Program-made: the position numbers and the translations under genes
In this document: positions 51,481 through 59,061 of the stretch, piece after piece
Numbering within the stretch: the stretch's first letter is position 1
Layout: the number at the start of each line of letters is the position of its first letter
The notes under the pieces: generated by a model
The model's input: the letters and a program-made list of their open reading frames with translations, nothing else
Database searches by the model: none
What the model was told of the DNA's origin: nothing
From: UBA11612 sp963976395
GTDB taxonomy: Bacteria > Pseudomonadota > Alphaproteobacteria > Rhodospirillales > Rhodospirillaceae
Length of the DNA stretch: 64,000 nt
Reading direction: 5' to 3'
Assembly: GCA_963976395.1 (NCBI GenBank)
Contig: CAXBLG010000012.1
Span: forward strand, 1 to 64,000

Positions 51481-52833
51481 ATGCGAAATATAAAATATAA
51501 ACTTATGACATTGGCGGGTGCCGGGGTCGCTTTGGCGATGTTGAGTTCCCCCGCAGCGGCCGAAGTGTCGGAAGAAGCGGCCTTTGTTTTCAACACGTTT
51601 TCCTTCCTTGTTCATGGCGTCCTTGTGATGTTCATGGCGGCCGGCTTTGCGATGCTGGAATCAGGTTTGGTTCGTTCAAAAAACACGGCGGCAATTTGCC
51701 TGAAGAATATCGCGTTGTATTCGATGGCCGGCATCATGTTCTATCTCGTTGGCTACAATCTTATGTACGTTGATGTGGGCAGCTACATGGGCTCGTTCAG
51801 TCTGCTCTATAACCCCTCGGGTGCAGAGTTGGATTTGATCAACGCTGATGAGGCGAGCGATGCCATGGTCGCGGAAGTTGTCGGTAACGGCTACTCCGTG
51901 ATGTCCGACTGGTTCTTTCAGATGGTGTTTGTTGCCACAGCCGCTTCGGTTGTGTCGGGCACCATTGCAGAGCGTATGAAAATCTGGCCGTTCATGATTT
52001 TCGTAATTGCCCTTTCGGCAATCCTCTACCCGATCCAGGCTTCCTGGACATGGGGCGGCGGTTTCTTGTCTGAAATGGGCTTTTCTGATTTCGCCGGTTC
52101 AACACTTGTTCATTCCGCCGGTGGTTGGGCGGCTCTGGTCGGTGCGATCATGGTTGGTGCGCGCAAAGGCAAGTATGAAGGTGGTCGCGTCCACCCGATG
52201 CCAGGCGCAAACCTTCCTCTGGCGACTTTGGGAACCTTCATTCTGTGGTTCGGTTGGTTCGGCTTCAACGGTGGTTCGCAGCTGGCCCTAGGCAGTGCTC
52301 TCGACGCAGCGGCAATCGCCATCGTTTATGTCAACACTAACCTCGCCGCAGCGGCCGGTGTAGTAACAGCGATGATCCTGACCCAGGTTCTGTATGGCAA
52401 AATGGACCTTACGATGTGCCTGAACGGTGCATTGGCTGGTCTGGTTGCGATCACAGCGGGCCCGGATCTGCAGAATCATCTCATCGCGATTATTGTCGGT
52501 GCGATTGGTGCAACATTGGCGATCTTCACGGTACCGCTACTGGACAAGCTGAAGATTGATGACGTTGTAGGCGCCATTCCTGTCCACCTTGTTGCGGGCA
52601 TTTGGGGCACGCTTGCTGTAGGTATCTTCGGTGGGGGCATCTTTGTCACCCAACTGACGGGTGTTGTCGCAGTGGCCGTGTTTATGATCGTGACAAGTGC
52701 CATCGTTTGGGGCGCGCTGAAGTTCACCATTGGACTTCGGGTCAGCGAAGAGGAAGAGAGCCTCGGCGTTGACAAGACGGAACTGGGACTTGAAGCTTAT
52801 CCCGAGTTCGGTCAAGGGTCGCTCAAGCTCTAA
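51481..52833 (+). CDS. amtB: Ammonium transporter AmtB
   Basis: This 450-residue protein has a cleavable leader (to about AAA-EVS), AGGAGC upstream and about 11 transmembrane segments. Motifs: FVFNTFSFLVHGVLVMFMAAGFAMLESGLVR, DWFFQMVFVATAASVVSGTIAERM, FAGSTLVHSAGGWAALVGA with the first pore His, and VGAIPVHLVAGIWGTLAVGIFG with the second. The cytoplasmic tail (about 405-450) would contact GlnK. It imports ammonium and is last in the sigma-54 operon, closed by a strong terminator. Confidence 0.95.
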   Translation: MRNIKYKLMTLAGAGVALAMLSSPAAAEVSEEAAFVFNTFSFLVHGVLVMFMAAGFAMLESGLVRSKNTAAICLKNIALYSMAGIMFYLVGYNLMYVDVGSYMGSFSLLYNPSGAELDLINADEASDAMVAEVVGNGYSVMSDWFFQMVFVATAASVVSGTIAERMKIWPFMIFVIALSAILYPIQASWTWGGGFLSEMGFSDFAGSTLVHSAGGWAALVGAIMVGARKGKYEGGRVHPMPGANLPLATLGTFILWFGWFGFNGGSQLALGSALDAAAIAIVYVNTNLAAAAGVVTAMILTQVLYGKMDLTMCLNGALAGLVAITAGPDLQNHLIAIIVGAIGATLAIFTVPLLDKLKIDDVVGAIPVHLVAGIWGTLAVGIFGGGIFVTQLTGVVAVAVFMIVTSAIVWGALKFTIGLRVSEEEESLGVDKTELGLEAYPEFGQGSLKL

Positions 52834-52859
52834 AGTCTAAGACCTAACACTAACTATCT

Positions 52860-52893
52860 AAGCCCGACCACTTCGGTGGTCGGGCTTTTCTTT
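52860..52893 (+). terminator. Intrinsic terminator with TTCG loop after amtB
   Basis: AAGCCCGACCAC-TTCG-GTGGTCGGGCTT is a perfect 12-bp stem with a TTCG tetraloop followed by TTCTTT. The A-rich start of the other strand means it could also stop the convergent lipoprotein gene. Confidence 0.93.
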
Positions 52894-52909
52894 GTGCATT
52901 GCTAAGTGA

Positions 52910-54382
52910 TCAGTTTTCTAAGGACGTATCGGGAGGGGTGAAAAACGCTTCGGCACCGGGGTGAAGAGGAAGCGTAAGTCCGATCCGGCCCGCGCTGGTG
53001 CTGATCAGCGCCCCGGCGGCACTGCCCAAGCCTACATAGTCGAGTTCGCCCATGACTATTTCAAGCATCTTGCGAACTTCTGCTGAGGGAACCGTGGTGG
53101 TGGATACCAGCAATGCAGTTGCGGCTATCGTGGCAATGGGACGCCTCTGGCCGGGATACGTAAGGGCAGGGATAGTTAATGATATATAAGATGATGTACC
53201 TGATGTCATGAGTGCGATGGCGTCACCGTCCAAAGGAACGAGCCGAACATTGGACGTGATCATGTAATCGCGCAGTGTGCTGACTGGCGCGGATGCCGTG
53301 ATAATCACGGCATCCACCTTTTTGGCAGCAAGAGCCGCAAAAGCTTCTTCTACCGGCACCGCGTGTGGATCTTCGGCCAGGGCAACGAGTGGTACGCGGT
53401 GAGCGCGGAGCACATCTCCGGCTTCCGATAAGCTCGTCAAACCTGTGTCCCCGATAACAACCCCCTTGCCGAACAGATCGCTTACAGAAGCTACGGTGCT
53501 GTCCGCCAATACGATGACATGCACAGGAATTGGATAAAGGCTTGCAAGAGCTCTCAAGGTTGGAAAAGTGCCCAGGGATTCAAATGGCCCGGTGCCGGAA
53601 GCCGCCAGTGCGGCTTCATTACTCTGTAGGATCGCTGCTGACACTTTGCCGTCGCGCAGCATGCCGAGGCTTCTAATGCTGTCTGAAGTAGGAATGTTCA
53701 AGACAGTGCTCGCAGTTCCTTTTTGAACCGCTTCGGCGACTGACCAGTATGTACTTTGCTCCGGGCCGCTGGCGAGCGCGAGGCCGCCGTCGAGGCGCGC
53801 TTTACGTGCGGCAATGGCCTGCCTTGCGGTTTCAAGTTCTTCGGCGACCACGTCGGGATGAGGCGGGGCTCCAAACGAAGTGACCGTTTCGCGGACAACA
53901 GTCCACGCTTTTTTAATAAGGACGTTGCGGTTGATCGTTGTGCCGTCACTGAGTGAATTTTGGTTGGCGGCCCCGGAGAGAATTTTCCAGTTACCGTCAT
54001 TGCGGACGTAGATTACGGCGCCTTCAATTTTTATAATATCGCCAGCCTTATTGCCGGTTGAATTGATCCCTAACGTCTTCTCAGGTTTCGAGCCCAGCAC
54101 ATTAAGCAACGCAGCAATATTCGCCTGGTGCCAATCGCTGAAGTCGTGATTTCTCTCCAGGCGAAGTTCAGCAGTAAATGGGACGATTTCCGTATCCGAC
54201 GAATGCCACGGGGTGAATGATTTGTCGTTTCTCACGCTGACAATATTCAGCAGGCCGGGGGCGAATTCTCTCTCAAGTAATGTGTGCAGGTCTCCGCTAA
54301 GATTGCCGTCTGGTGGAACGGCATCGCACGCGGCCAGTAGCATAGCCGATGCTAGCAATAGGACTCTGGTTACATTGCGCAT
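52910..54382 (-). CDS. Lipoprotein with TAXI-type TRAP binding domain
   Basis: The product has 490 residues from ATG 54380-54382; a GTG 12 bases further is possible, and neither has a good ribosome site. The lipobox is LAAC. The N-terminal 170 residues (with VSVRNDKSFTPWHSSDTEIVPFTAELRL) are of no family I know. The C-terminal 290 residues resemble TAXI/NMT1-like periplasmic binding proteins: LALASGPEQSTYWSVAEAV, LGMLRDGKVSAAILQSNEAALAASG, VSDLFGKGVVIGDTGLTSLSEAGDVL. No TRAP 4TM-12TM permease is nearby, so it may act as a receptor rather than a transporter subunit. Confidence 0.7.
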   Translation of the reverse strand: MRNVTRVLLLASAMLLAACDAVPPDGNLSGDLHTLLEREFAPGLLNIVSVRNDKSFTPWHSSDTEIVPFTAELRLERNHDFSDWHQANIAALLNVLGSKPEKTLGINSTGNKAGDIIKIEGAVIYVRNDGNWKILSGAANQNSLSDGTTINRNVLIKKAWTVVRETVTSFGAPPHPDVVAEELETARQAIAARKARLDGGLALASGPEQSTYWSVAEAVQKGTASTVLNIPTSDSIRSLGMLRDGKVSAAILQSNEAALAASGTGPFESLGTFPTLRALASLYPIPVHVIVLADSTVASVSDLFGKGVVIGDTGLTSLSEAGDVLRAHRVPLVALAEDPHAVPVEEAFAALAAKKVDAVIITASAPVSTLRDYMITSNVRLVPLDGDAIALMTSGTSSYISLTIPALTYPGQRRPIATIAATALLVSTTTVPSAEVRKMLEIVMGELDYVGLGSAAGALISTSAGRIGLTLPLHPGAEAFFTPPDTSLEN

Positions 54383-54498
54383 TATAAAAAACACGGCTCT
54401 ACAAAATCGAATTATTTTGATGCTCTAAGACGTTAAGCATGCACTCAATATGGCATTAATGTCCTGGTTGCATTGTGAGTTTTAAAGAGAAGTCTATT

Positions 54499-54759
54499 CT
54501 AATTGATGCTGGTTTCTGAGGTCTCTTTTTTCCGCCGGATTAAAAGTCCTGGCGCTATTTTTTCAAGCAAACGTCGGGCCGCTGGAATATCTATGGCCAA
54601 AATCATAAGGCCAAGCGGAATCATCCAGAATCCCAGAATTGGCAGGGTGCCGAAAAGTCCGCCGATGGCTAAAAACATTCCAATCGATAGTCGGGCTAAC
54701 CGAGATCGGGGTAAGTGCTCTCGATCAGTAATCTTTCTCAACCAATCCAGTAATTTCAT
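54499..54759 (-). CDS. Small two-helix membrane protein
   Basis: This 86-residue protein has two hydrophobic segments, LSIGMFLAIGGLFGTLPILGF and WMIPLGLMILAIDI, followed by the basic AARRLLEK. The LPILGFWMIPLGLMILAIDIPAARR pattern is a conserved feature of small alphaproteobacterial inner-membrane proteins of unknown role. It lies alone between a lipoprotein and the EF-G-like gene on the same strand. Confidence 0.7.
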   Translation of the reverse strand: MKLLDWLRKITDREHLPRSRLARLSIGMFLAIGGLFGTLPILGFWMIPLGLMILAIDIPAARRLLEKIAPGLLIRRKKETSETSIN

Positions 54760-54842
54760 AGTTCGAAGTACTATCCTCGTTCGACGCGAACCGTTGTTAT
54801 GCGCCGTCAGTCTTGTAGCGTATCACGCAATAGCGCCTGTCG

Positions 54843-56891
54843 TTAATCGCGGGGTGCAGCCAAGAACTGCTTTCGGGATTCGACAACTTTGTCAGCGTCG
54901 CGCCCGGTTAATTCCTGATAGTGATCGAATTTCGAATCAAATGTACCGATCCCCTGAGATATAGAACGAATTTCTATCACGAGATCCTGCATTTCTGATT
55001 CGGGCATGTGGACTTGAATCGTTTCCCAACCCTCCCAGCCGTCGCGTGTATTGAAATTCAATATTTGGGCTCGCCTTTGGGTGACGGCGCGTTGAACCTT
55101 AGACGTAAACTCTGTCGGCACGTAAATATTCACCTCACAAATCGGTTCAAGTAGAACCGGTGCGCAGTCGGGTAAGGCTTCGGTCATTGCCATGCGTCCC
55201 GCCGTTCGAAAGGCCTGATCCGAACTATCCACGCTGTGAAACTGACCATCGAAAAGGCGCACATTTATATCCACAACTTTAAACCCAAGTGGCCCCCGCG
55301 TGGTGTTGTCTTTAAGACCCGCCTCTACTGCTGGAATAAAATTCTTGGGCACTACGCCGCCAACAATACTGTCTGTAAATGTGAATCCTGAACCACGCGG
55401 TAATGGATTGATTTCGACCTTTATATCAGCGAATTGTCCATGTCCGCCCGACTGACGTTTGTGACGTGCATGGTGAGTTGTGCCTTTGCGTATAGTTTCG
55501 CGGTAGGGCACCTGAGGTCGGTCTGTTTGTACATCGAGATCGAATTTGCGTTTTACCCGCTCAAGAGCCAATAGAAGGTGAATGTCGCCCTGACCGCTCA
55601 AAAGGAGCTCGGACGTTTCGTTGACGTGCTGTACGCTTAAAGAAGGGTCTTCTTCGCAGAGTTTGCGTAAGGCATCGCCGAGTTTGACATCGTCTTTACG
55701 ATGCGCGGCCGAGACCGCAAGGGTGTAGAGTGGGGGAGGCGGAAGAACCCATGTGCCGGGCTCCACAGTAGCGGAGTCCGTTAAGATGCTCCCTGCTTGT
55801 CCGGCCTCAATCTTACTCAAGGCGAGGACGTCGCCCTGTCCCACCGAAGTCACACGGCCCTTGCCTTGTTTCGGCTCAGCGCCGTCTTGGATGTTGGTGA
55901 CGCGCACCCCCGCCAGAGTGCCGCCGTCATTTACAGTCCCGCGCCATACACGAATTAGTGATTGTCGTCCGACGTGATGGGCGTACTGAATTTTGTAAAT
56001 CTGCGCGACAACATTTGCATTAGGGATGCCGAGCCGGTCGGCTGTGACGCTCGCGGTGGGAACCTCATGGCGTAAGGCTTTAAGAAGCCTGCGGACACCA
56101 TGGTCATGTTCGCCTGCTCCAAGAAACACAGGCACGATGAGGTCTCCGTGTAAGTCCTTGGTCAGATGTTGATAGACCTCGTTTGTTGCGGGTTCGATAT
56201 CCTCGAGCAGCTTTTCCAACAGAGCGTCGTCGAAGTCAGACAGTTTTTCCAGCAAATCTCGGCGTGCATCGGCCGCTTCATCCGGAGCCTCGTCGAGGGG
56301 TATGCGCTCGGAAGGATGATCAAGCTTGTAGTGATAAGCGCGCTCGGCAACGAGATCCACGTATCCCGTAATCTGCAAGTTCTCCCTAATGGGAATATGG
56401 CGTAGAATTAGCGGGCGGCTTGATTGCCTTTGCGCCGCAGAGAGAAGTTCGCGAACCGAACCTGTCCAAGTGTCCATCTTATTTATGAATAGCATATGGG
56501 GAATAGCGTGCTCATCCAGAAGCCGCAGAAGAGCTCCAAGTCCCAACATTTTGTTGGCGTCCGGATCGACGACAATGATCACCGCGTCTGCGATCAATAT
56601 GCTCTGGTGAACTTCTTGATTAAAATCGATAGCGCCGGGGCAATCCAATACAACCCAGTTATCGTCTAAATACGAAAACCGGACTGGCGTTATTTCCGTC
56701 GACATCTGTCGTGCTTTTGCTTCTGAACTCGGATCGCTTACGGTTGAGCCATCGGCGACGCTGCCCTTTTTTGCAATGGCCCCGGCGGCAAATAGCATTC
56801 CTTCTAGCAAGCTTGTTTTGCCGCTTGATTGAGGTCCGACCAGGGCCACACATCTTGTGCCCTTTGCTGTTGATGAATTTTCATTCGGCAT
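54843..56891 (-). CDS. EF-G-like translational GTPase with altered switch II
   Basis: The product has 682 residues from ATG 56889-56891, preceded by GGGAGG; the frame extends 22 codons upstream without similarity. Elongation factor G domain order: G1 LVGPQSSGKTSLLEG, G3 DCPGAIDF, G4 NKMD, domain II with VVAQIYKIQYAHHVGRQSLIRVWRG, domain IV HARHKRQSGGHGQFADIKVEINPL, and domain V. EF-G normally has DTPGH in G3, the His activating water for GTP hydrolysis. Here it is DCPGA (Ala87). It is a divergent paralogue (fusA2-like), probably not the main EF-G. A ribosome-linked role is inferred from the intact domain IV. Confidence 0.82.
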   Translation of the reverse strand: MPNENSSTAKGTRCVALVGPQSSGKTSLLEGMLFAAGAIAKKGSVADGSTVSDPSSEAKARQMSTEITPVRFSYLDDNWVVLDCPGAIDFNQEVHQSILIADAVIIVVDPDANKMLGLGALLRLLDEHAIPHMLFINKMDTWTGSVRELLSAAQRQSSRPLILRHIPIRENLQITGYVDLVAERAYHYKLDHPSERIPLDEAPDEAADARRDLLEKLSDFDDALLEKLLEDIEPATNEVYQHLTKDLHGDLIVPVFLGAGEHDHGVRRLLKALRHEVPTASVTADRLGIPNANVVAQIYKIQYAHHVGRQSLIRVWRGTVNDGGTLAGVRVTNIQDGAEPKQGKGRVTSVGQGDVLALSKIEAGQAGSILTDSATVEPGTWVLPPPPLYTLAVSAAHRKDDVKLGDALRKLCEEDPSLSVQHVNETSELLLSGQGDIHLLLALERVKRKFDLDVQTDRPQVPYRETIRKGTTHHARHKRQSGGHGQFADIKVEINPLPRGSGFTFTDSIVGGVVPKNFIPAVEAGLKDNTTRGPLGFKVVDINVRLFDGQFHSVDSSDQAFRTAGRMAMTEALPDCAPVLLEPICEVNIYVPTEFTSKVQRAVTQRRAQILNFNTRDGWEGWETIQVHMPESEMQDLVIEIRSISQGIGTFDSKFDHYQELTGRDADKVVESRKQFLAAPRD

Positions 56892-56960
56892 GTCACTTCC
56901 CTCCCATTTTTGACCCTGCATCCGGACACAGCCGAACAAGTGATCGAAACGCTGCAAGTG

Positions 56961-56991
56961 AAAATGCGAAAAGGGGCCGGTCGTCGGCCCC
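56961..56991 (-). terminator. Intrinsic terminator of the 42-residue small gene
   Basis: GGGGCCG (56973-56979) pairs perfectly with CGGCCCC (56985-56991) around a 5-base loop. On the minus strand it is followed by TTTTCGCATTTT. It lies 5 bases after the small gene's stop and 70 bases before the EF-G-like start. Confidence 0.75.
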
Positions 56992-56995
56992 TTGG

Positions 56996-57124
56996 CTAAT
57001 CACATCGCTGGCGGTAACGGTGAAGACAGATCATACGCGGCGCGTCGCCAAGCTCCTCCAGCAACGCGCGTAGAACGTGCGTGGTGCGGCAACGGATTTG
57101 GTTGAGTGATTCACTCAATTTCAT
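56996..57124 (-). CDS. Small 42-residue protein of unknown function
   Basis: ATG at 57122-57124 is preceded by AGGCAGGG and reads 42 codons to TAG at 56996-56998. The product is mainly helical and basic, beginning MKLSESLNQIRCRTTHVLR, then LLEELGDAPRMICLHRYRQRC, with three cysteines. It is bounded by a good intrinsic terminator and by 202 bases of non-coding sequence upstream, so it looks like a stand-alone transcription unit. A noncoding RNA with a chance ORF is the alternative. No family recognised. Confidence 0.5.
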   Translation of the reverse strand: MKLSESLNQIRCRTTHVLRALLEELGDAPRMICLHRYRQRCD

Positions 57125-57326
57125 CGTCCCTGCCTAGGAGCCTAAAACGGCAGCCCTTTTTATAGCCTTACTCTAACAAATACTGGGCGCTGGTCTATGC
57201 CTTGAAGTACGTTCGAAAAGGGAGTTTTGAGCGTAGATACGCGTCATTTGATATGCGCCAAAGAATTAGCCAACCCCAGATAGGATTGTTACAATCGACT
57301 GATATTTTTGGAGGAGGGCGCGGCTT

Positions 57327-57740
57327 ATGAACCGGAGACGGTTCCTCGCATCTTTGGTGACGGGCGCGGCTACGGCCAGTGCGTTGCCGGTTTCAGCACA
57401 AATTATGCCTCAGCAAGGAATTCCGCTGCCGGGCTTTCGCTCTCGCGCGGAAGAACTCGCACGCCGCGCGTGCCGTGAAAATTTACCCGAATGTCGCGCC
57501 TCTGTGCGCGCGCAAATGGATTTAGAGCGCAATATTACGATTATTGCGCCATGGGCGGCTCTTGGGGTTGCCATTCTCGCCGTACTGTTTTGGCTTAGGG
57601 CCCAAGAAAAGAAAAAGGAGCGCAAGCGTCTCGATGCCCGCCGGCGTCATGATCCATCGACGTTCCGGAATTTAGATAAGACACAAGCCGACCGCGACCG
57701 CGAGAAGGAGCGAGAAGCGGAGAACAACGACGGACTCTAA
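57327..57740 (+). CDS. Small exported/membrane protein with Tat-like leader and charged tail
   Basis: This 137-residue protein starts with GTTTCCGG-less but clear MNRRRFLASLVTGAATASALPVSA-type signal (twin-arginine RRRFLAS), with GGAGG about 14 bases upstream. One further membrane segment (NITIIAPWAALGVAILAVLFWL, about 69-90) is followed by a long, highly charged cytoplasmic tail (KKKERKRLDARRR to REKEREAENN). Two cysteines lie between (RRACRENLPECRA). No family recognised. It is convergent with a carboxylesterase-like gene, 5 bases between stops. Confidence 0.65.
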   Translation: MNRRRFLASLVTGAATASALPVSAQIMPQQGIPLPGFRSRAEELARRACRENLPECRASVRAQMDLERNITIIAPWAALGVAILAVLFWLRAQEKKKERKRLDARRRHDPSTFRNLDKTQADRDREKEREAENNDGL

Positions 57741-57745
57741 GAGTT

Positions 57746-58450
57746 TTAACCTAGGTGAGCTTTTAGAAAGGCGGCGCCGATTTGAGCGCCGTTGCCGTCG
57801 ATGCCGTGCTGTAGTCCTGGAATGGCATAGGATTCGACCGACACATCGGCGGCTTTCAAAGCCTCTACTGCCTCGACCATCGCCTGAACCGGTACAACAG
57901 GGTCGTCTTCGCCGTGAACGAGTGTAACCGGCGGCTTGGTTTTGATTTCGTCGGCGAGCAAATCAGCTCCCACCAATGCGCCAGAGAATCCAAGTATTCC
58001 TGCAACTTGTTCTGTTCTACGCAAGCCGACATGCAGAGCCATCATAGTGCCTTGGGAAAACCCGAATAAGACCATGCGCTTGGCCTCTAGGCTGTGATGT
58101 TCAAGGATTTGATCCAAGTATTGGTCTAAGGCGGGTACGGCCTTTCTGGCGCCCTTGATCATTCCATTAAATGTTGCGCCCATGCGCATGGGATCGCGGC
58201 GCATCAGGTCCGGGTCAAAGTCGGAGAGGCCAAACCACTGATACGCACCGCCCATACCGCCTTCCCAGCCTTCTGGTGCATTCGGGGAGTAAAAAACAGC
58301 ATTTGGCAGAATTTTAGCAAAGAATGGGGCCAGCCCGATCAGATCATTGCCATTGGAGCCATAACCATGCAGCAGAACCACTGCTGAAGTCGCGGGCTCT
58401 CCAGAGGAGGGCGGCAAAGTCGGGCCTGAGAGGGCGTTGATTTCGGTCAT
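57746..58450 (-). CDS. Phospholipase/carboxylesterase-type alpha/beta hydrolase
   Basis: This 234-residue protein has an intact catalytic triad: Ser in FGFSQGTMMAL (about 134), Asp in LVHGEDDPVVP and His in GLQHGID. The oxyanion region is VVLLHGYGSNGNDLIGLAPFF. The pattern matches the acyl-protein thioesterase/carboxylesterase YpfH-like family (cytosolic, short acyl esters or thioesters). It shows that, unlike the three altered exported hydrolases at 0-9 kb, ordinary hydrolases of this genome keep their active sites. Confidence 0.88.
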   Translation of the reverse strand: MTEINALSGPTLPPSSGEPATSAVVLLHGYGSNGNDLIGLAPFFAKILPNAVFYSPNAPEGWEGGMGGAYQWFGLSDFDPDLMRRDPMRMGATFNGMIKGARKAVPALDQYLDQILEHHSLEAKRMVLFGFSQGTMMALHVGLRRTEQVAGILGFSGALVGADLLADEIKTKPPVTLVHGEDDPVVPVQAMVEAVEALKAADVSVESYAIPGLQHGIDGNGAQIGAAFLKAHLG

Positions 58451-58606
58451 GGGTCCACAGCGCTATTGGTCTAACACGGATGAAAGTCTAGGTTGCCTAA
58501 GCCTTTTCTTCGGCGGCCCCGGCACATAGGCTGGGAGAACAGTTTGGATACAAGGAAATCGATGCGGTGACCAGCCACTCCTACCAGCATTCGGCGGAAA
58601 CCTGCC

Positions 58607-59035
58607 ATGTCTGACAAAGATGCTGTCCTATTTGCCAACGATGCGTTCTACGCGGCGTTTGCCGAGCGGGATCAAGATGCCATGGAGCGCGTTTGGTCCG
58701 CGGATAAGCCCATAAGCTGTACACATCCCGGATGGCAGACCCTAGAAGGCCATGAAGAGGTTATGGAGAGTTGGTCTGCCATTTTGTCCAATCCAGAGGC
58801 GCCCGAGATATTTTGCCGTGCGCGTCGTGCAGCCATTTATGGTGATATGGCGATTGTAACCTGCGTTGAAGAAATCAGCACGCAAGGCGACGAGCACGAA
58901 TTTCTAGCGGCGACGAACGTGTTCGTGAAAACGGGCCGGGTGTGGACGATGGTCCACCATCAGGCCGGACCGGTTCATTTAGATCCCGATAGTATTGAAG
59001 ATGAGGATGAGGACCAGCCGCCTGCGATCAACTGA
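58607..59035 (+). CDS. SnoaL/NTF2-like cytosolic protein
   Basis: This 142-residue protein has no leader. The NTF2-like cone pattern comprises VLFANDAFYAAFAERDQDAMERVWSAD, CTHPGWQTLEGHEEVMESWSAIL and the C-terminal strands TNVFVKTGRVWTMVHHQAGP. Related proteins are predicted ketosteroid-isomerase-like enzymes or binding proteins, sometimes labelled SnoaL_3. An acidic tail (IEDEDEDQ) ends it. No operon partner. Confidence 0.75.
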   Translation: MSDKDAVLFANDAFYAAFAERDQDAMERVWSADKPISCTHPGWQTLEGHEEVMESWSAILSNPEAPEIFCRARRAAIYGDMAIVTCVEEISTQGDEHEFLAATNVFVKTGRVWTMVHHQAGPVHLDPDSIEDEDEDQPPAIN

Positions 59036-59061
59036 CAGTTTATCCTGTCGTGCACCGCACT

